A DNA stretch of 36,674 nucleotides from an uncultured Selenomonadaceae bacterium. Lineage in GTDB: Bacteria > Bacillota > Negativicutes > Selenomonadales > Selenomonadaceae. A model generated the notes under the pieces. The model saw only the letters and a list, made by a program, of their open reading frames with translations. It did not search any database and was not told the DNA's origin. The DNA lies in assembly GCA_905235685.1 (NCBI GenBank), contig CAJOMO010000031.1:1-36674 (forward strand), in the 5' to 3' direction. Of the stretch, positions 24,828 to 34,665 are shown in pieces (position 1 is the stretch's first letter; each line of letters opens with the position of its first letter). The position numbers and the translations under genes were made by a program.

Positions 24828-25655
24828 TTACCAATCGTCAATCACGCGCTGAATTTTGCGCAGAAAATCGGCTTGACTTTCGCCCAAATATCCAACCAGC
24901 GCCACGCCGTTATTTGCCCAAAAATAACTTTCCGGCAGATTCAAATTCTCAAGCAAGATTTTTTCTTCAATCAGCATTTCTTTCGCGCGCGCCGGAATAA
25001 ATTTGCCGGTTTTGATATCGTCAAAAAGTTTCGCGTCCGGAAAATTCGTCAACACGTCCACCAAAATTTTATCGGGCGAAATTTCGTTCAAAAGTTCCGC
25101 CGTCGCCAACGCACATTCAGCGCCGCGCCCCGCGCCCGCAGCCCCCAACTTTATCAGCCCGCTGTAACGAATACCCATCCAATTCAGCCGCATACATTGC
25201 TCGCGAATATCCGAAACGTTGTTGCCCTTGTTCAAAAATTTCAAAACGTCGTCAAGCCCGCACTCCACGCCCACGTATAAATCGTTGACGCTCAAATTTT
25301 TCAGCCGTTTCAAATTCCGGTCGCTCTTTGATTTGATATTTTTAATCGTGGCGTTCATCGAAATGACTTCGACGCGCGGCAGGAATTTCTTTATAGTGGC
25401 TATGGTTTGCTCCAACAAATTTACCGACAAAGTCAGCGGATCTGCGCCAACTAGATATACTCGCTCAATTCCGCGCGCATTTTTCCCGAGATTCGACAAC
25501 CGCGCCGAAATTTCCTCAAGCGTCAGCAGCCGAAAATTCACGTTCCTGTACAAACTGCAAAATCGGCACTTGTTGTAACTGCAGCCTTCCGTCAGCGGCA
25601 AAAGGTAGCTGTAAACTTCAATGGGCGGGCGGTAAATTATGCCGTTGTAATTCAT
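24828..25655 (-). CDS. Radical SAM protein of unknown substrate
   Basis: This 275-residue protein has the [4Fe-4S] cysteine motif EGCSYNKCRFC. The spacing CX4CX2C differs from the textbook CX3CX2C; this variant is typical of a B12-independent group of radical SAM proteins. Other radical SAM marks are RVYLVGADPL (GGE-like strand), SMNATIKNIKSKS, and VGVECGLDDVLKFLNKG. The C-terminal third is short. No partner gene that would identify a substrate is adjacent. ATG 25655 has GAGGTG 6 bases upstream and gives a normal start (MNYNGIIYRPP). It is transcribed divergently from the CYTH gene and its message may continue into dnaX. Confidence 0.88.
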   Translation of the reverse strand: MNYNGIIYRPPIEVYSYLLPLTEGCSYNKCRFCSLYRNVNFRLLTLEEISARLSNLGKNARGIERVYLVGADPLTLSVNLLEQTIATIKKFLPRVEVISMNATIKNIKSKSDRNLKRLKNLSVNDLYVGVECGLDDVLKFLNKGNNVSDIREQCMRLNWMGIRYSGLIKLGAAGAGRGAECALATAELLNEISPDKILVDVLTNFPDAKLFDDIKTGKFIPARAKEMLIEEKILLENLNLPESYFWANNGVALVGYLGESQADFLRKIQRVIDDW

Positions 25656-25736
25656 TGCGCGCACCTCAAAACTTTACAAATTTTCGCCGTCATATTATTA
25701 TAATCGGGCAAATTTTTCAACACTGGGGGCAAATTT

Positions 25737-26189
25737 ATGGCACTGGAAATTGAGCGGAAATTTTTATGCGACGCGGAAAAAATATCTGCGCTGAGTTTGT
25801 CGGGCGGCGAAAAAATTTCTCAAGGTTACCTGTCCACAGAAATAAACTGCACCGTCCGAATCCGAATTAAAGACAGCCGCGGCTTCCTCACGATTAAAAC
25901 GGCGAACGATGGAATTGTGCGAAACGAATTTGAGTACGAGATACCGCTTGCCGACGCCGAAAAAATTTTGCAGCTCTGCGCGAAAAATACTTTGACAAAG
26001 ACGCGCTACAAGGTTGAATTTGCCGAACACATTTGGGAAATTGATATTTTCGAAGGGCGGCACAGCGGCTTGATTTTGGCGGAAGTCGAAATGAAATCTG
26101 CTAATGAATTTGTCGAATTGCCGCCGTGGATTGGTGAGGAAGTTTCAAACAATCCGCGCTATTACAATTCAAATTTGGCGGCAGAATGA
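25737..26189 (+). CDS. CYTH domain protein (triphosphate tunnel metalloenzyme)
   Basis: The 150-residue protein begins MALEIERKFLC, the ExExK metal and triphosphate motif of the CYTH superfamily. Charged strands follow that line the tunnel (VRIRIKDSRGFLTIKT, EFEYEIPLADAEKIL, KTRYKVEF, WEIDIFEGRHSGLILAEVEMKS). Small bacterial members hydrolyse inorganic triphosphate or make cAMP; this length and the context do not distinguish these. GGGGGC precedes the ATG. TATAAT at 25699-25704 could be its -10 but no good -35 was found. Confidence 0.88.
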   Translation: MALEIERKFLCDAEKISALSLSGGEKISQGYLSTEINCTVRIRIKDSRGFLTIKTANDGIVRNEFEYEIPLADAEKILQLCAKNTLTKTRYKVEFAEHIWEIDIFEGRHSGLILAEVEMKSANEFVELPPWIGEEVSNNPRYYNSNLAAE

Positions 26190-26205
26190 ATACATTGCAA
26201 AGTTT

Positions 26206-26234
26206 TTGACTAACATTGAAGATTTTGCTAAAAT
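26206..26234 (+). promoter_or_regulatory. Promoter of the aspartokinase gene
   Basis: TTGACT (26206-26211), a 17-bp spacer and TAAAAT (26229-26234), 34 bp before the TTG start. The 78-bp leader is too short for a lysine riboswitch, so feedback control probably rests on the ACT domains. Confidence 0.7.
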
Positions 26235-26267
26235 GGCGAAAGTTTCATTGACAAGGAGGCAGTTGAA

Positions 26268-27503
26268 TTGGCTCTCGTTGTAAAAAAATTCGGCGGCAGT
26301 TCCGTTGCAACGACGGAAAAAATTTTAAACGTGGCAAAACGGATTTTGAACGAAAAGCAAGCTGACGATAAAATTGTTGTGGTGGTTTCGGCTATGGGCG
26401 ACTCCACCGATAATCTTATAACTTTGGCTGAAGGAATTGACACTCAGCCCTATAAATCGCAATACGCCCGCGAAATGGATATGCTTTTGACAACCGGCGA
26501 ACAGGTTTCAATCGCGCTGTTGGCAATGGCGTTTCAAAAACTCGGACACCCCGCCATTTCCTTAACCGGTTCAATGATTGGTATGCTGACAAATTCTGTT
26601 CATACTAAGGGCAAGATTTTGAATATAAAACCTGCGCGCGTGCTTGAGGAACTCGACAAGGGCAATATCGTAGTTGTGGCAGGTTTCCAGGGCGCGGATA
26701 AATTCGGCGACCCCGTAACATTGGGGCGCGGCGGCTCTGATACTTCGGCGGTTGCATTGGCGGGCGCGCTCAAAGCTGACGAGTGCGAAATTTTCACCGA
26801 TGTTGACGGCGTTTATTCGGCAGATCCGCGTATCGTCAAAAATGCTCGGCGTATGAAAGAAATTACCTACGTTGAAATGCTCGAAATGGCAAGGCTCGGC
26901 GCTGGCGTTATGCAGCCGCGTTCCGTCGAAATGGGGCAGTATTATAACATTCCGATTCACGTCCGCTCGACTTTCACCGATAAAACCGGAACGATTATTA
27001 GGGAGGCTTACACTTTGCTTGAAGATAAAGATTTTGAAATTCGCGGCGTATCTCACGACCAAAAAGTTGCCAAAATCGCCGTGCTGGGTGTTGAAAATGT
27101 CCCTGGCATTGCTCACACAATTTTTTCTGCGCTTGCCGACGCCCACATTGACGTCGATATGATTGTGCAAAGCATTCGCAATTTGGAAAAAAATATTACC
27201 GATATGGTTTTCACAATCGCGCTGTCGGATTTGCCGGAAGCCAAAAAAGTTGTCGATGTTGTTGCCGAAAAAATTAATGCGGCGGCGGTTTTGGTTGAAG
27301 AAGATGTTGCAAAAGTTTCAATTGTTGGCGTGGGAATGTTGGGCAAGCCTGGAATTGCGGCGCGTATGTTCGGCGCGTTGGCTAAGGCTAATGTTAATAT
27401 CGACATTATCAGCACGTCCGAAATCAGCGTTTCCTGCTTGATTAAAGGCTCGCAGCTTACCGAGGCTGTCAACAGCATTCACGACGAATTTTTCAGCGAT
27501 TAA
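26268..27503 (+). CDS. lysC: Aspartate kinase with two ACT domains
   Basis: This 411-residue enzyme phosphorylates aspartate, the first step toward lysine, threonine, methionine and diaminopimelate. The start is TTG at 26268 with AAGGAGG 8 bases before it. The kinase domain shows VVKKFGGSSVATTEKI, VVVSAMGDSTDNL, TTGEQVSIAL, GRGGSDTSAVALAGAL and the DVDGVYSADPR loop. The C-terminal tandem ACT domains (about 265-411; VENVPGIAHTIFSALADAHIDVDMI and GVGMLGKPGIAARMFGALAKANVNI) would bind the feedback amino acid. The length fits class II, homo-oligomeric aspartokinases. It ends directly before the aminotransferase leader (TAAGTGAGG), indicating an operon. Confidence 0.95.
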   Translation: MALVVKKFGGSSVATTEKILNVAKRILNEKQADDKIVVVVSAMGDSTDNLITLAEGIDTQPYKSQYAREMDMLLTTGEQVSIALLAMAFQKLGHPAISLTGSMIGMLTNSVHTKGKILNIKPARVLEELDKGNIVVVAGFQGADKFGDPVTLGRGGSDTSAVALAGALKADECEIFTDVDGVYSADPRIVKNARRMKEITYVEMLEMARLGAGVMQPRSVEMGQYYNIPIHVRSTFTDKTGTIIREAYTLLEDKDFEIRGVSHDQKVAKIAVLGVENVPGIAHTIFSALADAHIDVDMIVQSIRNLEKNITDMVFTIALSDLPEAKKVVDVVAEKINAAAVLVEEDVAKVSIVGVGMLGKPGIAARMFGALAKANVNIDIISTSEISVSCLIKGSQLTEAVNSIHDEFFSD

Positions 27504-27519
27504 GTGAGGTTTTTTAAAA

Positions 27520-28754
27520 ATGGCAATACAAATGGCGGCGTCGCACGGTCGCACGCAGTAGGCAGAAAATTAGTCGATCCGATTTTTGAGGCAAACGCCG
27601 CTTGCAAAGAAGCGATTAAAAAATTTGGCGCGGACAAAGTTACCAACGCCACAATCGGCACTGTGCTTGACGAACACGGCAATTTATCAGTTATGCCGAC
27701 GGTTGAAAAAATTTTCCGCGAAATGTCTATGCCCGAATTTATGTCCTACGCGCCCATTTCCGGTCGCGCAGATTTCATTGATTTGGTCAAGCAAAAAATT
27801 AATTGTGTCGGGAATGTCAGCGCTATTGCCACGGCGGGCGGCACGGGCGCAATTCACCACGCCATTGCCAATTACGCGGAGCGCGGCGATAAAGTTTTGA
27901 CTTCAGATTGGCGCTGGGGTACTTACGATATTATTTGCAATGAAACCGGCAAAAAGCTTGAGGCGTTTCAGCTCTTCGACGATGATTATACGCATTTTAA
28001 CCTTGACGCATTTTCGGCGAAAGTTGAAGAAATTTTGAGCGCGCAAAATTCCCTGCTGATTATTTTGAATACGCCGGCGCACAATCCGACGGGTTACGCG
28101 CTGAGCGCGGGCGAATGGGACAAAGTTTTGGACGTGATTAAAACCTGCGCGAGCGGCGGCAAAAAAATTACGCTGCTGGTAGATATCGCGTACATAGATT
28201 TTGCGGGCGCGGGCGCGTGGAATTTCCTTCGCGAATTTGAAAATCTGCCGGAAAATATTTTGATTCTGGTTGCAATGAGCCTGTCGAAAAGTTTCACGCT
28301 GTACGGGCAACGCGCCGGTGCTCTTATCGCCATTTCCGCCGCCAAAGAAATTATCAGCGAATTTGACGACACGAATAAATATTCCAGCCGCGCAACCTGG
28401 TCGAACATAAATCACGGCGCGCAAGTTCTTTTCACCAAAATTAACAGCAACGAAAATCTTCGCGCAGATTTGGCGGACGATCAAAAATTTCTCCGTGAAA
28501 TGGTTAATCGTCGCGCAGAAGTTTTTGTTAATGAGGCGGCGGCTTGCGGCTTGAAAATCGTTCCGTACAAGGGCGGTTTCTTCATCGCTGTTCCGGCGGA
28601 AAATCCCAAGGCGGTTTGTCAAAAACTCCAGCAAGATTTGATTTTCGCCGTGCCGCTGAAATTGGGTATTCGCGTGGCGGCCTGTTCGACGCCTTTTGAA
28701 AAAATTTCCGGCGTTGCCACTAAAATTAAAAATGCTATCGACGCGGTTAAATAA
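27520..28754 (+). pseudogene. PLP-dependent aminotransferase with an apparent frameshift near the start
   Basis: The bulk of this roughly 410-residue class I aminotransferase is intact. It has NATIGTVLDEHGNLSVMPTVEK, ATAGGTGAIHHA, NTPAHNPTGYAL, the PLP lysine in MSLSKSFTLYGQRAG, and the C-terminal Arg in LGIRVAACS. Relatives begin with MA.xMAASHGRT, and such a start exists at ATG 27520 (MAIQMAASHGRTQ-stop), 10 bases after the AGTGAGG site. It is in a different frame from the body. One missing base near 27555 (ACGGCA read as ACGCA) would join HGRT to AVGRKLVDPIF. The alternative start, GTG 27504, gives a non-homologous MRFFKNGNTNGGVARSH and lacks a ribosome binding site. The break may be real or a sequencing error. 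It probably converts an amino acid in the aspartate or aromatic group. Confidence 0.75.
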
Positions 28755-28770
28755 ATTTCGATTAACAGAT

Positions 28771-28812
28771 AAAAAAAACGGCAAGCCTTCAAAGCCTGCC
28801 GCTATTTTTTTT
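28771..28812. terminator. Bidirectional terminator between the aminotransferase and glyA
   Basis: A8 followed by CGGCAAGCC...GCCTGCCG (stem with one mismatch, 28779-28802) and a T8 run. The hairpin works in both directions for the convergent aminotransferase and glyA genes. Confidence 0.88.
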
Positions 28813-28827
28813 GCCGCGGATAAAAAG

Positions 28828-30072
28828 TTATTCGTAGAGCGGATATTTCTTGCAGAGTTTAGCAACGCGTTCGCGCGCCTCAACTTTTTTAGCGTCGTCG
28901 CTCGGATTATTGAGAACAAGGGCGATAATGTCAGCCACTTCAAGCATATCATTTTCTTTGAAACCGCGCGTAGTCAAAGCGGGCGTGCCAATCCGAACGC
29001 CGCTGGTTACGAACGGGCTCAATTTTTCAAACGGAATTGTATTTTTATTCACGGTGATATTGACGTCTTCCAAAAGTGCCTGGGCTTCCTTGCCGGTGAT
29101 ATTTTTGCTCGTCAAATCCACCAGCATTAAATGATTGTCCGTACCGCCGGAAACAATTCTGAAACCGTCGGCGGCTAATTTATTCGCCAAAGTCTTAGCA
29201 TTTTTAACAATCTGCGCGGCGTAGTCTTTAAATTCGGGCTGAAGTGCCTCACCGAGTGCAACTGCTTTACTTGCTATGACGTGCATTAACGGTCCGCCTT
29301 GAGTGCCCGGGAAAACCGCGCTGTTAATTTTTTTCGTGAAATCTTCGTTGTTCCAAAGAATAAGCCCGCCGCGAGGTCCGCGCAAAGTTTTATGAGTCGT
29401 GGTTGTTACGACGTCCGCATATGGAATAGGTGAAGGGTGAACGCCGCCTGCAACAAGCCCCGCAATATGAGCCATATCAACCAAAAGATACGCGCCAACT
29501 TTTTTGGCAATGGCGGCAAAGCGCTCAAAATCCAAAATCCGGCTATAAGCAGACGCACCGGCTATAATCAACTTCGGCTGACTTTCAACGGCAAGCCTTT
29601 CAACTTCGTCATAGTCAATCATTTCAGTTTCTTTGCTGACGCCGTAAGGAACGATTTTGTAATATTTGCCGCTGAAATTGACGGGCGAACCGTGGGACAA
29701 GTGTCCGCCATCCGAAAGATTCATACTCAAAACGGTATCGCCAATATTCAACAACGCAAAGAAAATCGCCATATTCGCTTGAGCGCCGGAATGCGGCTGA
29801 ACGTTCGCAAAACCAGCACCAAAAAGTTCCTTTGCTCTGTCAATAGCGAGAGTTTCTATAACATCAACGTACTTGCAACCGCCATAAAAGCGCTTTCCAG
29901 GATAACCCTCGGCATATTTTAAAGTACAGATTGAACCTTGAGCCTCCATTACCGCCTTTGAGACTATATTTTCAGAAGCAATCATTTCAAGATTGTTACG
30001 CTGCCGGTTAAGTTCATTTTCAATCGCCTCAAAAACCGGCTTGTCCTTTGCAAGACCTTCCATTAAATTCAT
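28828..30072 (-). CDS. glyA: Serine hydroxymethyltransferase
   Basis: This 414-residue PLP enzyme interconverts serine and glycine while loading tetrahydrofolate with a one-carbon unit, linking it to the folate step used by MetH. Motifs are [51 protein letters not shown], the PLP lysine Lys228 in [15 protein letters not shown], and [15 protein letters not shown] 30072 follows GGAGGTG. Its 5' leader is occupied by an HNH endonuclease gene that ends 3 bp before it, so the transcript either comes from the promoter upstream of that gene or from a promoter inside its 3' end. Confidence 0.97.
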   Translation of the reverse strand: MNLMEGLAKDKPVFEAIENELNRQRNNLEMIASENIVSKAVMEAQGSICTLKYAEGYPGKRFYGGCKYVDVIETLAIDRAKELFGAGFANVQPHSGAQANMAIFFALLNIGDTVLSMNLSDGGHLSHGSPVNFSGKYYKIVPYGVSKETEMIDYDEVERLAVESQPKLIIAGASAYSRILDFERFAAIAKKVGAYLLVDMAHIAGLVAGGVHPSPIPYADVVTTTTHKTLRGPRGGLILWNNEDFTKKINSAVFPGTQGGPLMHVIASKAVALGEALQPEFKDYAAQIVKNAKTLANKLAADGFRIVSGGTDNHLMLVDLTSKNITGKEAQALLEDVNITVNKNTIPFEKLSPFVTSGVRIGTPALTTRGFKENDMLEVADIIALVLNNPSDDAKKVEARERVAKLCKKYPLYE

Positions 30073-30074
30073 AT

Positions 30075-30557
30075 TTACACCTCCGCCGTTAATTTACGAT
30101 TTTTCGCCGGAATTGTCAACGTCTTGCTCAACATTTTTATAAGTTTTACCACGTGCCACATTACATCGCGAATATAACGAACTTGTTCACCCGTAAGTTT
30201 TGCATTAGCGCATTCTTCGCCATATTGAATAGTTTTCAGACCCATTTTCAAGGAGTGCTGAGAATTTTCAACCGGCGTCGCCCATTCAAGATTTCCGACA
30301 AAGTTATTGAATTTAAAGCCGTCGATATGGTGTTTATTCTCCGGATTGGGGATGAAATGCTGTGCCACCAAAATGTGAATGAAGCGACACTTAGTTATAT
30401 TGTTTTTGCTTAAAATTACTCTCAAATAGCCGCCATTATGCAAACTCGGTCGACGGATGGGCGTTCTGCCGAATTTAAAGCTTTTAACTCTGCCATAATT
30501 GCTAATCTGGTATTCGCCTTCGTAGCCGCTAATCCATTTCCAGCTTTCATTTGGCAA
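30075..30557 (-). CDS. NUMOD4/HNH homing-type endonuclease, probably truncated at the C-terminus
   Basis: The 160-residue protein has an N-terminal NUMOD4 motif ([21 protein letters not shown]). An HNH_3-type nuclease domain follows, with [34 protein letters not shown] and [10 protein letters not shown]; the His pair HHID and Asn are the catalytic positions. [20 protein letters not shown] begins the usual C-terminal DNA-binding segment, but the last 28 residues do not look like this family. They run through the glyA leader, ending AEV-stop over its ribosome binding site. The start is TTG 30557 (TGA lies just upstream in frame) with a weak ribosome binding site. Free-standing genes of this kind are mobile. 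Its presence in the glyA leader suggests an insertion. Confidence 0.8.
   Translation of the reverse strand: MPNESWKWISGYEGEYQISNYGRVKSFKFGRTPIRRPSLHNGGYLRVILSKNNITKCRFIHILVAQHFIPNPENKHHIDGFKFNNFVGNLEWATPVENSQHSLKMGLKTIQYGEECANAKLTGEQVRYIRDVMWHVVKLIKMLSKTLTIPAKNRKLTAEV
30091..30119 (-). promoter_or_regulatory. Possible proximal promoter of glyA
   Basis: TTGACA (30114-30119), a 17-bp spacer and TAAATT (30091-30096) on the minus strand, inside the last codons of the HNH gene. The predicted transcript would start about 12 bases before the ATG, at the edge of the ribosome binding site, which weakens the case. Confidence 0.4.
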
Positions 30558-30617
30558 ATTCTCATAAACAAATCGCCTTCAACGAATTTGACATTCACTT
30601 TAACTTTGAACAAGCTA

Positions 30618-30646
30618 ATTGTAACAGCTACCGAGGCAAACGTCAA
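30618..30646 (-). promoter_or_regulatory. Promoter upstream of the HNH-glyA unit
   Basis: TTGACG (30641-30646), a 17-bp spacer and TACAAT (30618-30623) on the minus strand. This strong element reads into the HNH gene and then glyA and may be the original glyA promoter. Confidence 0.6.
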
Positions 30647-30725
30647 TTTTTTTTGCGCGTTTATTAAAGGAAGATTAAAATTTGGCAGTGCGGTTAATTT
30701 CGCCGGAAATTGCAACGATTTATAA

Positions 30726-30845
30726 TTAGAATTGTTTGAGGGAGTTAATTATCAAATAGATGATCTGAAACTAAAAAAGAGCGGCTCAGTCGGTGCGGAT
30801 TGGGGCGCTATTTTTATTGATAAAATTTCAAAACGGCTAGACTAA
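30726..30845 (+). pseudogene. Short coding-like fragment, unknown
   Basis: Between a TAA and a TAA there are 39 codons reading LELFEGVNYQIDDLKLKK and then GADWGAIFIDKISKRLD. The composition is protein-like (balanced, amphipathic), unlike the surrounding AT-rich leader. A TTG at 30732 could start it but has no ribosome binding site. It may be the C-terminal remnant of a gene lost during the rearrangement in front of glyA. No family is recognised. Confidence 0.3.
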
Positions 30846-30949
30846 TCTTGACTGATTGTGGTATCATTAACGCAGTTTTTTTGAAATTAAGTGCGGTTGC
30901 AGTTCAATTTCAAGCGAAAATTTAACCAATGGAGAGAGGGGAATTTTTA

Positions 30950-32710
30950 ATGGATGATCTGATGAAAAATTTGTCGGTTGGAGTGAAGCTAATCATTTTG
31001 AATGTGGCGGCGGCGCTCGGTATGATTGTTATCGGTTATGTGGGCTATGACGCGGTACAAAACGCCAAAACCGATATGGATGTTATGTACGATCGATATT
31101 TGCAATGCACGCGCCTTACGGGCGACGCACGTTATCAGCTCCGATTTGCGCTTATTCAAATGGCGTTGACGCCGATAACTGAAGATGCGTCTGTCCTGCA
31201 ATTCCGCCATACAAGTTACGACGGCGCTATGAAAGCTTTTGAAGATGATGTTGCCGAATACAAACAAATTATTTCTGATAGCCCCGATTTGCTCTCCGAA
31301 GCCGAAGAAATGACACAGACTTTCGCGCGGCTTAAACAACTCGGCGACAGCCTTATGAGCAAACGCCCGCCTGCAAGCGTTGCAAACGACCCCGCGGCTC
31401 TTGGCGCTTATACTCAAGAATCTTTAGGCTTTTATCAATCTGAAACCATGCCAATTGCCACCGAGCTTGCCTCGCAACTTTTGAAAATCGACGATGAAGT
31501 TAAAAAGCAATCCGATTTAACCAAAAAACGCAGCGATTTATCCGTCAGCGAAACGATTCGTTCAACTTTCATTGTTACCGTCGTAATGATTTTGTTGACG
31601 TCTTTTATCAGTTACATTATCAGAAATGAAGTTACAAATCCGCTCTCAAAAATGTCGGAACTTTTTGGGCGTCTTAAATCCGGCGATTTCAGAATGAGCG
31701 GCTTACTCGATACCAGCCGCGGCGACGAATTTGGCGCTATCGCCATTGCTATTCGTGATATGCGCGAAACCGTTGCAAATCTTATCACCAAAACCAGCCA
31801 CTCCGCGGAACAGCTTGCCGCGTCTTCCGAAGAATTAAACGCAAGCGCCCGTCAATCTGCACAGGCCTCTGAACAGGTTGCTCAATCTGTTACAAATTCT
31901 GCCGGCGCGGTTGTCGAACAGCAACAAAGTGTTGGCGATTCGCTCGATTCGATTAACGCCGCAATGGTTTCAATTGACAAAATCGGCAAAACCGCTGACA
32001 CTGTTTCTTCGCACGCCACCAAGGCGAATAATCAAGCCGTTATTGGTAACAAAGCCGTTGACGACGCCGTCAATCAAATTATCAGCGTCGAAAAAATTGT
32101 TAACGACTCCGCTTTGACTGTTGATAAACTCGGTAAACGTTCACAAGAAATTGGGCAGATCGTCGATGCCATTTCGGGAATTGCTGAGCAGACAAATCTT
32201 TTGGCACTCAACGCCGCTATCGAAGCCGCGCGCGCCGGTGAACACGGCAGAGGCTTTGCCGTCGTTTCTGAAGAAGTTAGAAAACTTGCGGAAGAATCTC
32301 AAGGCGCGGCTCAAAAAATCGCTGAATTGATTGGCGAAATTCAAACCGAAACCATTAACGCCGTCGACTCAATGCAAAAGGGCAACGCCGCCGTCAAAGC
32401 CGGTACTGAGTCCGTTGAAAAATTGCGCGGAACATTTGAAGATATCCGCGTTGCCACCGATAACGTTGCCGGCGAAGCAAAGAATATGGTTACGGAACTT
32501 AACGCCATTGCCAAAGCTACCGAAAAAATTCGCGATAATTCACAGCTTATTTCCGACAAAAGCGCGCACGTTTCCCGCGAAATGGAAAGTGTTTCCGCGG
32601 CGTCCGAACAGCAATCAGCCTCTGCCGAAGAAATTGCCTCCGCCAGTGACGAACTTGCACGCCTCGCGCAGGATTTGCAAGGCACAATTCAAGTTTTCAA
32701 ATACGACTGA
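30950..32710 (+). CDS. Methyl-accepting chemotaxis protein 1 (4HB sensor)
   Basis: This 586-residue inner-membrane receptor has a TM1 helix (about 13-33), a periplasmic four-helix-bundle ligand domain (about 34-195) and TM2 (about 198-217; [18 protein letters not shown]). A HAMP domain follows (about 218-270; [19 protein letters not shown]), then the long cytoplasmic coiled coil with the signalling tip [20 protein letters not shown] near residues 405-450. It ends VFKYD and lacks the NWETF CheR/CheB tether. ATG 30950 is preferred over 30929 because GAGAGGGG lies 8 bases upstream of it. The ligand is unknown. It is the first of three tandem paralogues and is followed by its own hairpin. Confidence 0.95.
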   Translation: MDDLMKNLSVGVKLIILNVAAALGMIVIGYVGYDAVQNAKTDMDVMYDRYLQCTRLTGDARYQLRFALIQMALTPITEDASVLQFRHTSYDGAMKAFEDDVAEYKQIISDSPDLLSEAEEMTQTFARLKQLGDSLMSKRPPASVANDPAALGAYTQESLGFYQSETMPIATELASQLLKIDDEVKKQSDLTKKRSDLSVSETIRSTFIVTVVMILLTSFISYIIRNEVTNPLSKMSELFGRLKSGDFRMSGLLDTSRGDEFGAIAIAIRDMRETVANLITKTSHSAEQLAASSEELNASARQSAQASEQVAQSVTNSAGAVVEQQQSVGDSLDSINAAMVSIDKIGKTADTVSSHATKANNQAVIGNKAVDDAVNQIISVEKIVNDSALTVDKLGKRSQEIGQIVDAISGIAEQTNLLALNAAIEAARAGEHGRGFAVVSEEVRKLAEESQGAAQKIAELIGEIQTETINAVDSMQKGNAAVKAGTESVEKLRGTFEDIRVATDNVAGEAKNMVTELNAIAKATEKIRDNSQLISDKSAHVSREMESVSAASEQQSASAEEIASASDELARLAQDLQGTIQVFKYD

Positions 32711-32741
32711 GTTTCTTCCGTCAAAAATTTTCAAAATTTAC

Positions 32742-32776
32742 AAGTCAGCTTGGGTTGCACCTTGTTGACTTTTTAT
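32742..32776 (+). terminator. Terminator-like hairpin after chemoreceptor 1
   Basis: AAGTCAGC...GTTGACTT forms an 8-bp stem (with one G-T pair) and inner G-C pairs, followed by TTTTTATAT. It probably reduces read-through into chemoreceptor 2. Confidence 0.65.
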
Positions 32777-32821
32777 ATACAATAACACTTTAATTACCAA
32801 ATATGGAAGGGGAAAAGTCTT

Positions 32822-34573
32822 ATGTTCGATAACTTATCGGTTTCCGTGAAGTTAATTGTACTTAACATCGTGGCGGCCATTGGCATTATCGTTCTCGGAG
32901 TTACAGGGTATTCTTCAGTGAACACTGCCAAAGAAGATATGGAGGTAATGTACAGGACGTATCTAAATTCAATCTATCACGTTGCAATGTTCCGCTATAA
33001 TATGCGTTACGCGCAGGTTCAAATGTCGGTTTATCCTTTATCAACGGATGTTGCATTGGGTGATTCCCGTATCAAAAAATACGGCGACGCTATCAAGGGC
33101 TTTGAAAACAGCATGACCGAATACGAAAAAATTATTGCTCAAGACCAAGAATTAATTGCCGACCTTGCGCCCTTGAAAAACGAATGGGCTGAATTTAAAA
33201 AAGCCGGTGACGCATTAATGAAAATGGCGCCGCCGCCCGAAGCTTTGACTGACAGAACCGCACTTGCCGACCACAGAAACATGGCTATGCATTACTACGA
33301 ACAAAATGGTATTCCACGCGCCGTGGCTGTTGGCAACATTTCAGACGAAATTATGAACAAAGTCCGCGTAAAGGCTGACCAGATGATGGAAAAATCTATC
33401 GCAGGCGTTAGCAGCCTCATTACAAGAACTTTCATTATTACCGCCGCAATGATCGGTATTCTGATTTTCTTCAGTACAATGGTTATGAAGTCTGTTACCA
33501 ATCCGCTTGAAAAAATGGTTAAACTTTTCGGTTTGCTGCGTGGCGGCGATTTCAGACGCAGTGACCTTATCGACCCCGACCGCGGCGACGAATTTGGCAC
33601 AATGTCACAGGCGATTCGCGATATGCGCGAAACTATCAGCAATCTTATTCAGAAAACAAGTCATTCTTCTGAACAACTCGCCGCTTCTTCCCAGGAATTA
33701 ACGGCAAGCGCTCACCAATCTGCTCAGGCGTCCGAACAGGTCGCGCAGTCAGTCACAAATTCCGCAAGCGCCGTTGTCGAACAACAGCAAAGCGTCAGTG
33801 ATTCGCTCGATTCAATTAACGCCGCTATGACTTCCATTGACAAACTCGGCAAAACCGCCGATACAGTTTCCGGTCACGCAACTAAGGCTAACAATCAAGC
33901 TACCGTCGGCAACCAGGCTGTTGATACCGCTGTCAATCAGATTATCAGCGTTGAAAAAATCGTTAACGACTCCGCCGCAACTGTTGACAAGCTCGGCAAA
34001 CGTTCACAGGAAATTGGGCAGATTGTTGAAGCTATTTCCGGTATCGCTGAACAAACTAACCTGCTTGCACTCAATGCAGCTATCGAAGCCGCTCGCGCCG
34101 GCGAACACGGCAGAGGCTTTGCAGTCGTTTCTGAAGAAGTCCGTAAATTGGCTGAAGAATCTCAGGAAGCCGCTCAGAAAATCGCTACGCTTATTGGCGA
34201 TATTCAAGCTGAAACCACCAACGCTGTTGATTCAATGCAGAAAGGTAACGCGGCTGTTCGTGCCGGTACTGAATCTGTTGAAAAACTGCGCGAGACTTTT
34301 GAAGATATTCGCGGCGCAACCGATAACGTTGCTGTCGAGGCAAAGAATATGGTTCGTGAACTTGACGCTATCGCCAAGGCAACTATGAAGATTCGCGATA
34401 ATTCCGAGAAGATTAACGAAAAGAGCGCGCACGTTTCCCGCGAAATGGAAAGTGTTTCCGCCGCGTCCGAAGAACAATCAGCCTCCGCCGAAGAAATTGC
34501 TTCCGCCAGTGATGAACTTTCCAAACTCGCTCAAGATTTGCAGAACTCTTTGCAGGCATTCAAGTACGATTAA
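32822..34573 (+). CDS. Methyl-accepting chemotaxis protein 2 (4HB sensor)
   Basis: This 583-residue paralogue of the first receptor has TM1 (about 9-30) and a sensor domain with its own sequence ([39 protein letters not shown]). TM2 (about 195-217) comes next, then HAMP (about 218-270; [20 protein letters not shown]) and the same signalling tip around residue 405. It ends with QAFKYD. GGAAGGGG lies just upstream of the ATG. Only the periplasmic part differs strongly from its neighbours, so the three probably read different cues and share one CheA/CheW array. No che genes are in the window. Confidence 0.95.
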   Translation: MFDNLSVSVKLIVLNIVAAIGIIVLGVTGYSSVNTAKEDMEVMYRTYLNSIYHVAMFRYNMRYAQVQMSVYPLSTDVALGDSRIKKYGDAIKGFENSMTEYEKIIAQDQELIADLAPLKNEWAEFKKAGDALMKMAPPPEALTDRTALADHRNMAMHYYEQNGIPRAVAVGNISDEIMNKVRVKADQMMEKSIAGVSSLITRTFIITAAMIGILIFFSTMVMKSVTNPLEKMVKLFGLLRGGDFRRSDLIDPDRGDEFGTMSQAIRDMRETISNLIQKTSHSSEQLAASSQELTASAHQSAQASEQVAQSVTNSASAVVEQQQSVSDSLDSINAAMTSIDKLGKTADTVSGHATKANNQATVGNQAVDTAVNQIISVEKIVNDSAATVDKLGKRSQEIGQIVEAISGIAEQTNLLALNAAIEAARAGEHGRGFAVVSEEVRKLAEESQEAAQKIATLIGDIQAETTNAVDSMQKGNAAVRAGTESVEKLRETFEDIRGATDNVAVEAKNMVRELDAIAKATMKIRDNSEKINEKSAHVSREMESVSAASEEQSASAEEIASASDELSKLAQDLQNSLQAFKYD

Positions 34574-34607
34574 CTTTTGCTTATTTAAAAAAAACATTTC
34601 CCCCAAG

Positions 34608-34639
34608 TCGACGGAGTTTTAAACTTTGTCGAATTTTTA
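34608..34639 (+). terminator. Terminator after chemoreceptor 2
   Basis: TCGACGGAGTTT pairs with AAACTTTGTCGA over 12 bp (two G-T pairs) with a minimal loop, followed by ATTTTTAT. The hairpin core GGAGTTT..AAACT is shared with the one after chemoreceptor 3. Confidence 0.82.
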
Positions 34640-34665
34640 TATCTTACAAAGGAGAATCCTAGCCC

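Larger units (their letters stand above)
30558..30949. other. Intergenic stretch before the chemoreceptors
   Basis: About 390 bp without a complete gene. It holds the HNH-glyA promoter and a copy of a roughly 30-bp imperfect repeat (30690-30720) resembling the glyA leader (30086-30121). It also has an open fragment at 30726-30845 and a possible extended -10 (TGGTATCAT, 30859-30867) for the first chemoreceptor. A weak hairpin AGCG...CGCT followed by ATTTTTATT lies at about 30780-30817. Confidence 0.5.

Noticed and set aside
26190..26267. Possible lysine riboswitch before aspartokinase
   Set aside because: The leader is 78 bp and contains a complete promoter and ribosome binding site, so there is no room for the large lysine riboswitch.
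27903..28952. 349-codon minus-strand open frame across the aminotransferase 3' end
   Set aside because: It crosses a clear bidirectional terminator and two real genes, and its translation has no recognisable domain.
30846..30867. TTGACT...TATCAT as a full promoter before chemoreceptor 1
   Set aside because: The two boxes are only 8 bp apart, too close to work as -35 and -10; only the extended -10 is worth noting.
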